Shown: piece after piece, positions 34,597-46,789 of the stretch
Numbering within the stretch: position 1 is the stretch's first letter
Layout of the letters: every line of letters begins with the position of its first letter
Origin: Notospermus geniculatus
Lineage: Eukaryota > Nemertea > Pilidiophora > Heteronemertea > Lineidae
DNA length: 64,000 nt
Assembly (NCBI GenBank): GCA_002633025.1
Contig: NMRB01000026.1
Location: 573,090-637,089 of the forward strand
Direction of reading: 5' to 3'
Notes under the pieces: model-generated
What the model saw: only the letters and a program-made list of their open reading frames with translations
Database searches by the model: none
What the model was told of the DNA's origin: nothing
Program-made: the position numbers and the translations under genes

Positions 34597-35135
34597 TGTC
34601 ACCGGTGATGTAGGGAGCGAGTGTAAGAACCGTGGTTCTCTCAGGATTGTAGCCTGTACTAGCTCGATGAGACTGCTAATCCATCTTTACGCCAACTCAG
34701 TCGAGTCTCCCGGTTCCATTGACCAATCAGATCTGTTCACTTCCCTTCCGACTGACTGAGCACAACTGCTGGCGAAGAACCAATTAACTCAGATAATTTA
34801 AGCGCGAATTCTTGTTAATCTAACGAAAGGAAAGCATGAATGGGTATTGAGTGAAAGGAATCCAATGACATGAACAACCACGGCGGAGAATTTTGATTAA
34901 GTCGAATTCTTTTGCTTAAAACTAAACCTGTCGGAATTGATTTCTTCAGCTTCCGTTAGCTCAAATCTGAGACTCGAAGAAAACGTTCCGTGTCAGGAGG
35001 TTAGTGTAGCTTTGATCCGTGAACTCGCCGTGAACTCATGACAAGAGGGTGGTGCTCAGAAAAGGGATTTCCCTCTTAGACTGGTTCTCAATCTCACTGC
35101 CAGGGACTGGCCTTGCTCTCTCGTCTCTGGCGGTA

Positions 35136-35219
35136 ATCTTGCGCAGCCCACCATTTTGTTCCGCAGTGTTGGTGCACGATTCCTCAGCTTCGCAACAGCG
35201 GCTGGGTGACCGACACTAC
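35136..35219 (-). mobile_element. Diverged 'tagtctcgg' element, opposite orientation
   Basis: TCTTGCGCAGCCCACCATTT…GGCTGGGTGACCGACACTA is the complement of the family with several changes, and it has lost the perfect ends. Confidence 0.55.
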
Positions 35220-36540
35220 CCTGGTGGCGGCATCGAGTACCAATTCATCGATGAGATCGAAACCAATCCATAACAGTCTCGCGAGGGTTAATCCACTCAG
35301 CCGACATGCTGATAGCGTGCCGTTGTATCATCCAAAGCGGGGAAGGGCAACTGGCGAAAACCTTCCAGTTGGCGCACTTTATCTAATGACATGCCCCACT
35401 TAGTGGCAAATGGTGATTGTCAGAAATCGGGTATGAGGGAAAATCCGGCCACTTATGATAGGATCTGACAATTTCATTACTTTTGATGGGGATGCAGTCA
35501 TAAAACCGAATTGATGGTCCATGTGATCATATCTGCATCAAGCACTTCTTTCCCCGGTTTATAATTCGTTGACCACGCTGTGATAGGAAGTTATCCTAGG
35601 CCTGTTTCCACTACAGCGGTTTCCCGCTTTTTTCCGCGGGTGTCTTCTACCATGCTCACAATAAAATACATCAGGAACTGTCAAAATGGCCACCGGCCAC
35701 GTTGTCCAAAGGCCTTTTAAACCGCGCGATGAGAGGAGGAACTGCAATTAGTAGAAATGGGTATAAATTGTGCCCTCCGGGCGAGTAAAAGTGCCCCCGG
35801 CTATGCGTGAACGATATGCTGTATCATTGTGGCTATAATCACGCCACCGTGTGATTTCATATACTGGATTCCCGCTCCTATAGGGCCTACATGTCAAAGA
35901 TTGGTCTTGTGCCCTCTCGTTCGTCACATCCGGTATGGCTTCGGTCGTCTGCCAAATTTACCGCAAAATGCAAGAGACGGTGAGCGGACCATCATAGCAA
36001 AATAGAGAAGCATGCATGGATATGTAGGCCCAATCGTACGTTTATGCATTGCGTGCAGAACGATGACATGACACCCTGCTATCGGAGATCGTAGTTTGAG
36101 ATCGCCAGGTGTGACGTCATTACCAATTGAAAACCGACGCTGAGAATGTTCAACAAATTTGATACGTGGTTTCTTTTGTTCGCCTGCCTCAGGGATCAGC
36201 ACTATGTTACCCGTAGCAGCAGTTTTAATGCGCAGTAATGAAATTTTCGCTTTTAAGAAACTTTCCTCCGTGCCTTTACCTGCCCTGGAATAATTACGCC
36301 CCGAGCAAGGGAGAACAGACTCGCTGGTCTGGAAACGACTTTAAACAGACATGAAAAAAACTATGGTGACTCGTCTAATGTATGTCATCAGGCTAAAAGG
36401 AAACGCGGGAAGCAAACAAATGAGCTGAAGTCATTCAGGAAGACAGTTCAGTAAAGTTACATAAGTCAGTATGACGTTATCTTTCCGAAGAGAGTAGAGT
36501 TGAACGCTCTTCGTTCCGTTTTCTGATTTCTTGTTCCTTG
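35220..36540. other. Non-coding stretch
   Basis: A fragment of the 'tttccactacagcggtttcc' family lies at 35607-35629. No gene is recognised. Confidence 0.4.
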
Positions 36541-36547
36541 TTTTAGG

Positions 36548-36620
36548 AATAACCCAGGATCGAATCCGGAATCTCATAGGTGGCAGGCGCCAATGTTTCC
36601 ATTGCGCCACTCTGGCACCG
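36548..36620 (-). mobile_element. tRNA-derived SINE-like sequence
   Basis: On the minus strand TGGCGCAATGG (36609-36599) and GGATTCGATCC (36568-36558) are A- and B-box-like, with starts about 41 bp apart. The 5' part GGTGCCAGAGTGGCGCAATGG is tRNA-like. The acceptor stem does not close, so a retroposed fragment is more likely than a tRNA gene. Confidence 0.5.
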
Positions 36621-38221
36621 TCATCAGTTCATCTGGATGCATCCAGAGTCATTTCTCTCTCTTCGTTCTGGTGTCTTGTGTCTATATTTGGCTCGTTTTG
36701 GCTGCGGTGACAACACCGTCAGCATAACAAGTTAATCATCACACACGAAGTGACTGATACTGTCAAAGTAATGCCAGCCTGTCAATCTACTTATGCAGAT
36801 GGTGGACGCTTAATCCTCAACCGATGTTCACCTGAGTGAGGTTTTGGCAAGGTAATACTCGGCTTGGAGTGACGCTCTTCGGTTCGCTGACATATGGCAA
36901 TATCCTGTTATATCGATGGCAATCTCAATCAATCCAGACTATCGATGGAGCGCCGTTACATATGCAGCCATGGTCCGAGTCTATTTCCTCTGTGAGGAGC
37001 TCATCTAGAAGACAAATGAAGGTTGAATACCAAGTCATCTTGTGATCAATCTCAATCTATTGGCCTTTTGTGGGAGCCAATGGTGCTAAAACATTGGTCG
37101 GCTCTATTGTGATGGGAATAAGATGTGCTGATGATGGAGAGTTCATGAATACGTCTTGTCTTCAAGGTTCTTTCGATCTTCAGATGATTTTACGTGGCCT
37201 TTCGTTCTTTGACCTCTGGCATGTCTGGGCACTGGTGTCAACTTCAGTCACACAAGTAGTCAGTGCGATGAGCGATCGTCTTGCCCTGACAAGCGTTCAT
37301 TATTACCCCTACTCTCGCTCGATCCGTCGAAGGGCGAAGTGACCGTAAGCAAGATGTCAAGATGCGAGAGGTAAAAATGACAGTACGTCAACGATTTCTA
37401 TCTCGGTACAATGACAAGTGGTTTCACCAAGAAGTCCACCCATAAAAATCCGTCCGTCCTATCACCCTTGTGGCGTTCTGAAAGAGGGAGAACAGAATAT
37501 TTGAGGAATCGTGAGATGAGAAAGTCATGCTGCGGCGAAGAATTCTTTTACGTAGAGCACATGCAGTTTCCATCGGGTATTCACAAATAAAGGAGGTATA
37601 GAATTTAAAAATACCGTTACAGCGCACCCATCTTTGTCAAATTAACAATCAACAAGCTCAGCCAATCAGAGACAAGAACAGCAACTTTCCGCTTGCTTCA
37701 CAGTGCACACAGTCGAATCAACAAGCATCAGCCAATCAGAGACAAGAACACAACTTTCACCGATCCTATTCTCGGCGGTGTAACAAAAAAAGTGATGTTA
37801 TTTGATATCAAGCCCAATTTGCAGTTGGTGGATCTGTCATACTTCTCTTACAGCAAACGTATCGAATTGTCTCCCTCAACGTATCGTCATTAAAACGATG
37901 ACATGACAATTTCCTTGTAAAAAAGCCACATTATGTGAAAGCATTTATTGGGTTACTTCCCCAAACGGTACCGATGAGGTTATTGTGTGTTCCAAATCGT
38001 TTGGCTGTTTTTTTACCATTTGTTTGGGCTGTTCCTCTGTCAAGCAAAGGATCTGTATTATCAATAATCGTAGCGATTTCACGTACATTGTAATTTACAA
38101 CTCCTCCGAAACCGCACTGCCGAACGACGAGGCGTCCGTGCCGACGGGAGTTCGTCGATGCTGCGATCACGAATAGGAATATTTGTCGAAAATTGGTGTT
38201 TTTCGCCTGTTTTCACCCCAA
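36621..38221. other. Non-coding stretch with a short duplicated segment
   Basis: The phrase CAGCCAATCAGAGACAAGAA occurs at about 37658 and 37729 within a roughly 70-bp-spaced diverged duplication. No gene is recognised. Confidence 0.45.
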
Positions 38222-38319
38222 ATTTTATTTTATTTTTATTTTATTTTATTTTATTTTATTTTATTTTATTTTATTTTATTTTATTTTATTTTATTTTATT
38301 TTATTTTATTTTATTTTAT
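38222..38319. repeat. (TTTTA)n microsatellite, about 100 bp
   Basis: Almost pure pentanucleotide repeat. Its translation as poly-(FYFIL) in several frames is meaningless. Confidence 0.97.
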
Positions 38320-39068
38320 TATTATTTTTTTAAGTGGAGCGGCAAACACTGGAACTAGTCTATGCGATATCTATTATTGAGAAATAACTCAGCAGATCGG
38401 AAAACCGTTCACACCAAACATTTGAAACTGCCAATACATTTCTTTTGTATCGGGTAACATTATCACCAGTTTGTCACAAGCGAGAGCTGCCGATGACAAG
38501 ACAAGAAACTCGGCTTTCCTACCTGTAGCTAAATGCCAGGTGTGTCGATCACACCAACAGCTACAGGCAAAATAGTTCTGGATGTCTTATAAGTAGAAAA
38601 TCAAAAAGACTGGGGCGCACCATCCCTCTGGCCGAAAAGTAAACATCTATTCCGAATTCGCAAAGCGGTACATGTCCAAACTTTCTAAGTGAATATGTGC
38701 GTGACCTGAAAGTTCTTCCTCCGCTGGATTTTTTGTTTCTTTACACATTTCAAACAAATATCTGGCGTCAATGCCCGGAATGTTGATGATGTTTGGGGTT
38801 CCCTTCTGAGTCGGCTATCGTGTTATCTCGTGCAGAGCGCTGCTGTTCTTTCTAAGAGTGTCGATATTGCAGCTTGTTGCAGGGTCATAATCATCATCAT
38901 CATCTCGTGATGATACAGATTCAGATTGCAGTAGGGACCGAGTCTGTTTTTATGTTGTAAGTAATGAAGCAAGTGGCTGGTTGACGTGCAGTTGGCTCTT
39001 GGCAAGTAATTGGTACAAACCCTTAACAAAGTCAGTGCACTTGATGATGGTAGACATGTTGATTAGGC

Positions 39069-39284
39069 TACCTGGATATTTTTAAGGCCTTCGATTCTGT
39101 GTCCCATATTGCGTTCTTTGGTATTCATGGTAATCTTTTAGTCTGGTTCAATTCATATTTAGAAGGTCGACATCAAAAAGTAGTAAGAGGCCTCTGATCT
39201 CCCTGTTTTATCTGGTGTGCCTCAGGGGTGCATTTTAGGCCCTCTTCTCTCCTTTATGTACGACATGCCCTCTGGAGTGACCTG
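39069..39284 (+). pseudogene. Decayed non-LTR retrotransposon reverse-transcriptase fragment
   Basis: One frame reads YLDIFKAFDSVSH and, further on, LVWFNSYLEGRHQKVV, then meets a stop. After a one-base shift it continues LSGVPQGCILGPLLSFMYD. These are the reverse-transcriptase blocks 'DxxKAFDxVxH', 'WxxSYLxGRxQ' and 'SGVPQGxxLGPLLF' of Jockey/CR1/RTE-like LINEs. The YADD catalytic block and both ends are missing. Confidence 0.85.
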
Positions 39285-39289
39285 ATTCT

Positions 39290-40580
39290 GGTCTGTATGA
39301 TAACGTACATAACGGAATATGACGGCGGATTACGGTAGAAAATGCGTGTGCAGGACACTGGTCTGCTTAGGAGAAGGATATACCTACAAAATGACACCAA
39401 TTGTGTCCTGTTGTCTCTGTTGGAACAGCTCCGGAGATGGCGTGGAAATTTTTGTTACCTCCCGTCAAAAGTGTATCTTTACCCCAGGTTCTCAACCTTT
39501 TCCACGCGGAACCTTTCCATTGAAACCCGTAAATCAGCCGAGGCTGATAAGATGATGAATATAAAGTACCCTTATCAGAAAATGTGACGAGCCAACCTGT
39601 CAATATACCCCACACATCTCTATAAACTGACAATCGACATCCCGCGGATTAAATAACACCAATTTATCATTATACTCTCGATGAGCAATAACCCTTTGAC
39701 AAAATGAGACTTAAAGATGTTTGTCAAAATCGTTTGGCGGTCGATAAAGTGGAAGAAGTGCTTGTTACCAGGACAACGACGAGGGTTACGATTTGTAAAT
39801 TTCCTCATCGGGATCGGTTTTGGCCCCTTTTTTTGTTCTGATGGTTTCGACGGCAATGGCTGGGCAGTTCTTACCGGTGTGCGTGAAAAATTGGCGGTGT
39901 TGGACAGTTTCCCGTGTCTCGAGGTCCTGTTACCAGGCGTGAAAAAGTGGCGATGCTGGGCAGTTTTCGTTGCTTCGAGATCTTCCCGTGTTTCGAGATA
40001 TTGCTATCAGGCGTGAAAAAAAGTGGCGATGCTGCCCTCACCCAGATGAGCATCCTGAGGTAATCAGTGAAAATGAGCGATAGCTCTGGCACGATGCTAG
40101 ATGGGCAGTTCCCGAGACAGCTAGCTCTTACCCCGGTGAATCCTGTTGCACGTTCCATTAGAGCGCTATCAGTCTGAATTAACATCAAGACAAACCGTTG
40201 AGTATATGACAGAAAAATCTAATTATTTCTATGATGCGTCTTCAGAGCCTATCAAGCACGACATAGATGACATGACGTTCTGGCTTTAGAGGCACCGTAA
40301 TAGTATTTTAGCTTCCAAATGACATTCATGGCAGACGAAAATCGAATTGGTTGAATGTGCTATGAAGGCAATTTGGTAGCCTCTTGAACTCGGGAATTTT
40401 GGTCAACTAAAGTGGACGATGATATTTCTGAGCAATCAATGTGATAATAGCCAGAATTAATCATCTGTTCGCGTAGAATTACAGTTTCGCTCTGGTTACG
40501 GCGGTCAGCGATGTCCAGCTCCTGTGCGGTGCTTTCTTGGAAGTCAACTTGCCGAATGCACGCATCCTTTCGACGGCCTC
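39290..40580. other. Non-coding stretch downstream of the LINE fragment
   Basis: A short phrase, GGCGTGAAAAAGTGGCGATGCTGG, recurs at about 39936 and 40010. No gene is recognised. Confidence 0.4.
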
Positions 40581-40721
40581 CGCCATCTTGGTTCCTACAG
40601 AGATTTTGTACGTGCGCACATATCTGGTAGGCAAACCAAAGCCTGTGATTGGTCGTAAGATACGGATTTGCCAACCAGATGTAACTACGCATGTACAGTT
40701 TGCGAGAAATCCAAGATGGCG
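40581..40721. mobile_element. TIR element, 'cgccatcttgg' family, copy 2
   Basis: The ends CGCCATCTTGG and CCAAGATGGCG are perfect complements. Inner arms contain ATCTGGTAGGCAAA and TTTGCC…CCAGAT. The unit is 141 bp. Confidence 0.7.
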
Positions 40722-42554
40722 GGGTCCTCGAACCGGTGAATACATTTTTGGCTCCAAGGTTATTTTTCATGATGTATGTGATGTTAAAAGAACAATCTGC
40801 CAGCCCTCGACCTCCTTTCATCAGTTAATGAAATAGGATACATCTGATTTTGATATTTTGTCCTCAGAATATCAAGAATATCAGATATCAAGAGAGTAAC
40901 GGAGTGGTCAGCGAAGGCGATTCTTTGGAGTTCATAAAAGGATACTTTTTATGACTGTATCATTCGTGACTCCAAGCGGAGGATCAGCATTTTTTCTTTC
41001 TTTCCTAATTGATGGATCCATTTATTCCTGTGTGCATTTCTCCATAAATCGGTGACTTTTTTCCCTTCAGGTGAGGCCGATATGTAGCGCCAATTACAGA
41101 GTAGTCACGCCAGTATAGATAGTTACGCGGGCACATCAGGCGATTTCGCAAGCGATCTGATCGCCGGATGTGCGCTGGAAAGCGATCTGCGCCTGTGGAA
41201 TCTTCTTGCCAGCGACGATCGAGCTGGTTTGATTTTGTGGCAAGAGAAATCGCTTGTCGCCGAGCATATCGCTATCGCCTAGTCTACGGTTGCTGGCAAG
41301 AAGATCCGAGGCGATCAGGTCGCTTGCGGTATCGCCCCCACCTCGCTTCGTGTAGAGCAACCACAACGTCGAGCCACCACGCGCTGCATCAGACTTCAGA
41401 CCAGCGCACCCCAGCTGCTTGCGTTAACTTCACGACGCTCCATCGCAGCGTTATGGTTGTAGACAGCTTAAAATTCCACAACTCCTCTCGTTAATTAAGA
41501 TGACTAATTAAGTGACAATTATGTTCGTTTCCATCTGCTTCGACGGGCCGAGATAATGGATGAGGTGTTGATGGGTAGGCAATTGTCGCTTTGAGAGATA
41601 TCTCGATTAAGATTTCAGCATCATAATTAATGAGCTTTAAGCCGTGTACGACGAGAACTGATGTTGTTGTCTCCAGACTGGGTGGTGAACCAAAAAATTA
41701 CAGCATGCTGATGATTCATTGCGTATGTTGCGGCCCAGTGTACATGAACATGTACATCCAGCACAGACGGGGCCATCGGCCTGACACCGCCGCGGTCTTC
41801 GGCCGTACCACGGCGGGTGCGGAAACAACAGGTTGTTGACGTGTTGTTGATTTTGTGAAAAGTTCGACTGGTTCCCGATCGCACCGCTAGGGCTATATGA
41901 CGTGAAAATTGTAACGCATGCTCAATGCGAAGAATAAAAGCAACACCATCATAATTGGTGGCAGCGGTGGAATTTTTTTGAAGTTGAACTTGCGCATAGA
42001 CAGAATTATTCTCCATCAGGTTCATGCCTTCCGTCTCCCCAAATAAAAATTCTTCGTGCCAAAAATTATGATTACTCCTGACATCTATCGGCAGGTTTCA
42101 TAACTATCTACTTCCACTGAAGGCACAACAACGGAACGTCTCTTACATCGATGGAACATTTTCTTAGTATATACCTTCTTGAGGATCCGCGCGGATGAGT
42201 TCAGATTACATAACTATAAAAAAACTGATGCCCTTTTATCTCTGGCCGCCTGTTTTTCTGCAGTGTCGATCATAACTATGTTATCCTACCCAAGCACTCG
42301 TCGGATACTCTAATATCGATAGCAAAAAATCTCGCCTCAACGCCATTACACAGCCATAATGTACCCCTGGCGAACAACAAATCCAATTTATTCCTTTGTC
42401 TCTGAGAAAAAATCTCCTCTGTCATGTGTCATTACCGGCCTATTTCGACCCCTTACCCCTGGATGCCGTGGGAATATGGGGAGGTCTGCACTAATTGGGG
42501 AAAGGATACGGGTGGCGTGATTATCAGAATGGTTGCTGATGCAGGGGATGCGCG
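40722..42554. other. Non-coding stretch
   Basis: GC-rich GCGATC words recur at 41140-41330 with partial self-complementarity (TTCTTGCCAGCGACGATCG and the later TTGCTGGCAAGAAGATC), possibly an old foldback. No gene is recognised. Confidence 0.4.
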
Positions 42555-43037
42555 ATGGTACAAAAAATCATCACTGCTCTCTTCTGCTACGTCGTGATTA
42601 GCGCGGGCGCGCCCCATTCGGACAGATCGCGTCACAACTTCCCTTTACTAAACGAGTTGCGTCACAACTTCCCTTTACTAAACGAGGTGCGTCACAACTT
42701 CCCTTTACTAAACGAGTTGCGTCACAACTTCCCTTTACAAAACTAGTTGCGTCACAACTTCCCTTTACTAAACGAGGTGCGTCACAACTTCCCTTTACTA
42801 AACGAGTTGCGTCACAACTTCCCTTTACTAAACGACTTGCGTCACAACTTCCCTTTACTAAACGAGTTTGAGGTGTATAGGCCTGCACTGCAGTCTGGTA
42901 TATCGGTAAATGTTAAATACAACAAAAAGAACTTTTTACGGGCCTTCTCGTCCGAAACCGTCAACTTCTTGCCAGAACATCTCAGCATTACTCCACAGAG
43001 CCCACGGGGAGGGATGCTTATCAACAGGAAACTGTGA
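42555..43037 (+). other. Open frames across an 8 x 30-bp repeat; secretory-looking start
   Basis: From ATG 42555 the frame reads MVQKIITALFCYVVISAGAP, which looks like a signal peptide. Then come copies of the decapeptide LRHNFPLLNE until a TAG at 42744 in the fourth copy. The same frame is open again to 43037. A repeat-bearing secreted peptide precursor is imaginable, but there are no dibasic cleavage sites and the frame is broken. A 30-bp repeat will be open in other frames by chance, as it is on the minus strand. Confidence 0.2.
42629..42868. repeat. Minisatellite, eight exact 30-bp units
   Basis: Units begin GCGTCACAACTTCCCTTTAC at 42629, 42659, 42689, 42719, 42749, 42779, 42809 and 42839. 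Most differences are a single base near the unit end (CGAGTT, CGAGGT, CGACTT). Copy 4 has two changes, one of which makes an in-frame stop on the plus strand. Confidence 0.97.
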
Positions 43038-43767
43038 ATTAAACACCAAAAGAACCTGTTGTTGAGGAATGGCATTCGGACTGAGGCAACGGAAAGAACG
43101 ATTTCCTAAAAAACAGGTGCGGATAATCCCTGCCGTGAAAATACCGAAGCTTTACTCGAACCGAATAAGGGACGCCTGGGGTCGTCAATTTCGTCCCTTG
43201 TCTTCGCTCATTACATGGCATCCTGTGTGGGGAGAAAATCACCGGTAATTCTCTCGCTTCCGGAACACCCGTCTCCTACAATTGAGCTCGGCGCAGCAGG
43301 CTGCTGGAAGATTGAACAGCGGTGGAGTAAGAATATCTTTTCTGGATGCGGGGCGAATCGATTGATCCGGTGATACTGTAGGAATTGTAATTCCGGAAGA
43401 TCAAAGGCGAATCCGAAAACATTTTTTATAATCCTTCCATTTTTTATTCCGAGGAAGAATTGTCCTCATAGCTGGTGCAAAGTACAGATTGCAAGATGAC
43501 AGTTTCTAACATTTATAGTTTTCGCACTTCATAATGTTACGAGAGCTTCGTGGATTAGGTGTGCCCAGCACTGCAGAGATTCTGGATGAAGCCGTTGTTG
43601 CGAAATAAGTCAACCACTCTTCAGGTACCTTTTGCGGGCAACCTATTGTTCACTATCAGCCTGAGAAAGGATCTGCGAACCATCAAAGTTACGGTTCCAA
43701 GGGTCCGTTATGTTCAAAGGCTGCGATTACTTAAAGCTTCACGGTATACGAATGCGCCGGTTAGCAA
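42869..43767. other. Non-coding stretch
   Basis: I see no gene or clear element. Confidence 0.4.
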
Positions 43768-43892
43768 TAGAGAGTTTTCGCAAAGCCCCCGAAACGCCAA
43801 CGCCAATCCCATTGTTCGATGCCTCGAAGAGAACAGCGAACAATACGACAGACGTTCGTGTCGGCGTTTCGGGGCTTTGCGAAAACTCTCTA
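43768..43892. mobile_element. MITE-like hairpin, 125 bp
   Basis: TAGAGAGTTTTCGCAAAGCC at 43768 is matched by its reverse complement ending at 43892. The stem continues into the CGAAACGCC region and leaves a short loop. It explains why long open frames occur here on both strands. Confidence 0.75.
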
Positions 43893-44356
43893 ATGGCTTC
43901 ACGGTCGCGAACCCTTTGTGAACCTGCGTGTTCGTACATCGTGTACCTCTGTTCAACCGCAATCGAAAGCGCCCATCCATGTATCAACTGGTTTCGTGTG
44001 CAAAAGACCCAAACCCCATGTATCTCTGCTATCGACCGTCCGTTCGACCATGACATGGTGAAGTTGCCGTCGCTGGCGGACACCATCAACCAACCAAATA
44101 CTCGCTGTGGGACGTCATGTTCTGTACTGATATCAAGGCGGTCGTGACATCGTTTTCCACTGCTAACAAATTGGGTTATTTTCTGAACGCTGACCCACAG
44201 GCATTGGGATGTTTTATGCGGTTCTGACGGGTCCCTCTTGTGTCCTGTTCCACGGCTGATACTCAATAGAATAGGAAGAACAGCAGAACAAATCATGATT
44301 ATTTTCATCAACTGAAGTTACTTTGGGGATGATGTTACGCTTTTCTTATTAGGGAG

Positions 44357-44495
44357 GTTTAGAAATCAAACGATAAACGTAAGCGTTAACGACAATGTTA
44401 TTTTTGTACCGAAAATGCAATATAAAATCTGGTTAATGTGTACTCTGAAAAATAAAGTTGTCGTTAAGTTTACGTTTATCGTTTGATTTCTAAAC
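44357..44495. mobile_element. MITE-like hairpin, 139 bp
   Basis: GTTTAGAAATCAAACGATAA at 44357 pairs with TTATCGTTTGATTTCTAAAC ending 44495. The inner CGTTAACGACAA and TTGTCGTTAA also pair. Confidence 0.8.
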
Positions 44496-44589
44496 GAAAC
44501 GCTGGCGGTAGATAATGCGCCTATGGGGATTGTTGCGATGGGGCATCACACCACCCAAAACCACGGGTTCGATTACGCGTTGCACCCGA

Positions 44590-44861
44590 ACATTCGCCTC
44601 AGTGAGGCTTCCTCGCGCAAGTTGGCTCTCTATGGGTTGGCTAATTCAGTCGAAGAAAACATTTGGCATTCGTTTGTGTCATTGGTCTTCGCGTGAGTCG
44701 GAAGGAAACCAACAATGGTGAATCTAGATTGGTACCACGATCCGCCGCTAGGTCAATTATGAGCTCATGAACCCACCTAGCGGAGGATCGTGATACCAAT
44801 CTATGGTGAATTGCCCATTCAGGCCAACTTGCGCGAGAAACCTTACATGCAGAGGCGCCTT
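44590..44861. mobile_element. Diverged copy of the 'ctcgcgcaagttggc' MITE, with a nested hairpin
   Basis: The left part TTCCTCGCGCAAGTTGGCTC (from about 44608) and the right part GCCAACTTGCGCGAGAAA with AGGCGCCTT match the MITE at 57779 and 63563. The central CAATGGTGAA…TGGTGAATTGCCCATT is split by the hairpin at 44725-44803. Confidence 0.65.
44725..44803. mobile_element. 79-bp hairpin element inserted in a MITE, 'tagattggt' family
   Basis: TAGATTGGTACCACGATCCG pairs with CGGAGGATCGTGATACCAATCTA with few mismatches. TGGTGAA occurs just before it (44717-44723) and directly after it (44804-44810), fitting a target duplication. Half copies of the same family lie near 31892 and 33731. Confidence 0.7.
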
Positions 44862-45173
44862 TTGAAGTATTATACCAACTGCAGAATGCCAAAGGCCGTA
44901 AATTGAGATCTCATTTCTTTATTTCCCCAGACACTTTAAGTACTCGAAACTTCCTGGTTAAAGTCCTGATAGGATATGCTGTAACCAGGAACCATCCGCC
45001 ACATATCCGAAATAATACCGGAGACCTAGATCTCGAGCAACCGATGACGAGTCGCACTTTAAAGGTGCTCTAGTTTGAATTGTAAACATCACGGTGTGCC
45101 ACCTATTGTCAACTTCTGCAGCATCCTGGGTAAACCTCTCACGATTTGGGCACATTACCTTGAGTTTTCAGAG

Positions 45174-45243
45174 CCCCCCCCCCCCNNNNNNNNNNNNNNN
45201 NNNNNNNNNNNNNNNNNNNNNNNNNNNNNNNNCCCCCCCCCCC
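45174..45243. other. Assembly gap of 47 Ns within poly-C
   Basis: N bases 45186-45232 are flanked by 12 and 11 C residues, so the gap probably lies in a long C homopolymer or C-rich satellite. Confidence 0.95.
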
Positions 45244-45489
45244 GCATAGACCATCTCTCTCAACTTCTCCAATCCTCTCAAATGTCTCTGAGTGGTAATT
45301 ATAGGATCTGATCGTGTCACTTTTGTGCCGGCGGCATTACCAGCGAGAAGAAACTGGTGATTTAGAGCCAATTAGACACTAGTACGTGGAGAATTCTGAG
45401 ATTTTTTCATGCGATATGTTGCCTCGATGGAGGAAAACGCGATCAGTGAGGGTTTTTTTTCTAAGAAGACTTGAAAAGGTGGAGTTGAT

Positions 45490-45830
45490 TGCATGGATGT
45501 GATGCCGCTTCTTAAAAGCAGGAGTCTGTGTTGTTGTGGCGGTCAGAGATTGTTGTCCCTTGTCCAAACTCCAAGCATAGTGGTGATGCTGCGGTAGCAG
45601 TCTGTGTTTTCCTGCTGTCACAGGCTGTTGTCTCTTGTCCAAGCTCCATACACCGCTTCTTCTAGGCAGAAGTCTGTGCTGTTCTAGCGGTCACCGACTG
45701 TTGGACTCTCTTGTCCAAACACCAAGCATTGTGGGTGATGCCGCATCTTCTAGGCGGAAGACTCTATTGTTCTGGCGGTCAGGTCGTTGTCTGTTGTCCA
45801 AACTCCAAGCAGAGTTGGCAGCGAGCATTC
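45490..45830. repeat. Imperfect tandem repeat, ~90-bp units, about four copies
   Basis: The phrases TTGTCC(T)AAACTCCAAGCA, TTCTAGGCAGAAGTCTGTG and TGTTCTAGCGGTCA recur in order at roughly 90-bp spacing. Confidence 0.7.
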
Positions 45831-46557
45831 CTCTAAAGGTATGGTTCCACACCAAGCTGTGGCTACCATCCTCAGACCCCCCACCCCCACCCCACTTGCA
45901 CTTTCTAAACATCCTACCATGATTGTCTCCTGTAGATCTCCAGGCAGGCTTTCACTCCCATCCTCTAATTCCCCGAGTTTCGAACGCGTCATTGTGATTG
46001 CCACACATCCATTGACGTTATCCTGGAACCCCCGGGGGAATACGGATACGAAAGATGTGCACTTTCATTGTCAGCCTCCGCATCAGTAACCTGATACCAG
46101 GACAAGAACTGATTCAGTAGAAAGCATCATCGCGCTTGTTAGGGGAAGCTGGAAGGTTGAAATCAAACAGGTTCATCCGCTCTAAAGCATCCTTTCCTTT
46201 TTCTCCAAAAGAATTGATCTTCCAACATGTCCGTCCCAGAATAAACAGCGACAATCTCACGTACATAACTGCCTCGTGGAAATCCGAGCCTGGCTTAATA
46301 CGAAGTTTATGTAAGTCGTTGTCAAAACACCCCAGAGAATTAGCAGGAAGACATGGTTTTCGCGTTGCTGTCCGTTTTTCGCCTGCTGAGCCTGCAGCGT
46401 CACTTTTCACGTGGCATAAAAAGGATTCTGGTAGCTGTGATTTCGTCAACACGAAATGATGTTCAGTTCAAACAAAGGTGTAAAGCCCATTTCCACTATA
46501 ACAGTAGTTTCTGTCAGGTTTTGTTGAGCGGTGCGGTTTTCATAGGGCTTTAAAGAC

Positions 46558-46730
46558 CAGTTTCCACTACAGCGGTTTCCACCGCAACCGCTGCTTGCGG
46601 CGAAAGTTGGTGCGGTTTTCAGGGTCATTGGGATAATCAACAGGCCATATGTTGTTAAACCATCCAAAACCCTGTGAAAACCGCACCGCTCGCCGCAAAC
46701 GGCGACGGAATCCGATGTAGTGGAAAGTGG
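46558..46730. mobile_element. Foldback element, 'tttccactacagcgg' family
   Basis: CCAGTTTCCACTACAGCGG and the complementary GATGTAGTGGAAAGTGG bound a stem that also pairs GTGCGGTTTTCAGGGT with ACCCTGTGAAAACCGCAC. Further family arms lie just outside (CCATTTCCACTATAACAG near 46489 and CCGCTGTAGTGGAAAAGG near 46770), suggesting a nested or rearranged pair. Confidence 0.65.
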
Positions 46731-46789
46731 TTTTAGGCTCGTTTTCACTACAGGTTTCCCTCGCGGCATACCGCTGTAGTGGAAAAGGG

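Noticed and set aside
38158-38380. Peptide repeats FILFY in two frames
   Set aside because: Direct translation of the (TTTTA)n microsatellite.
42598-42888. Minus-strand decapeptide repeat frame (LVKGSCDATR)
   Set aside because: A 30-bp unit without stop codons is open in this frame by construction; no ATG start or signal peptide is evident.
43739-44311. 190-codon minus-strand frame
   Set aside because: It crosses a MITE hairpin and shows no domain; the opposite strand is open over the same stretch.
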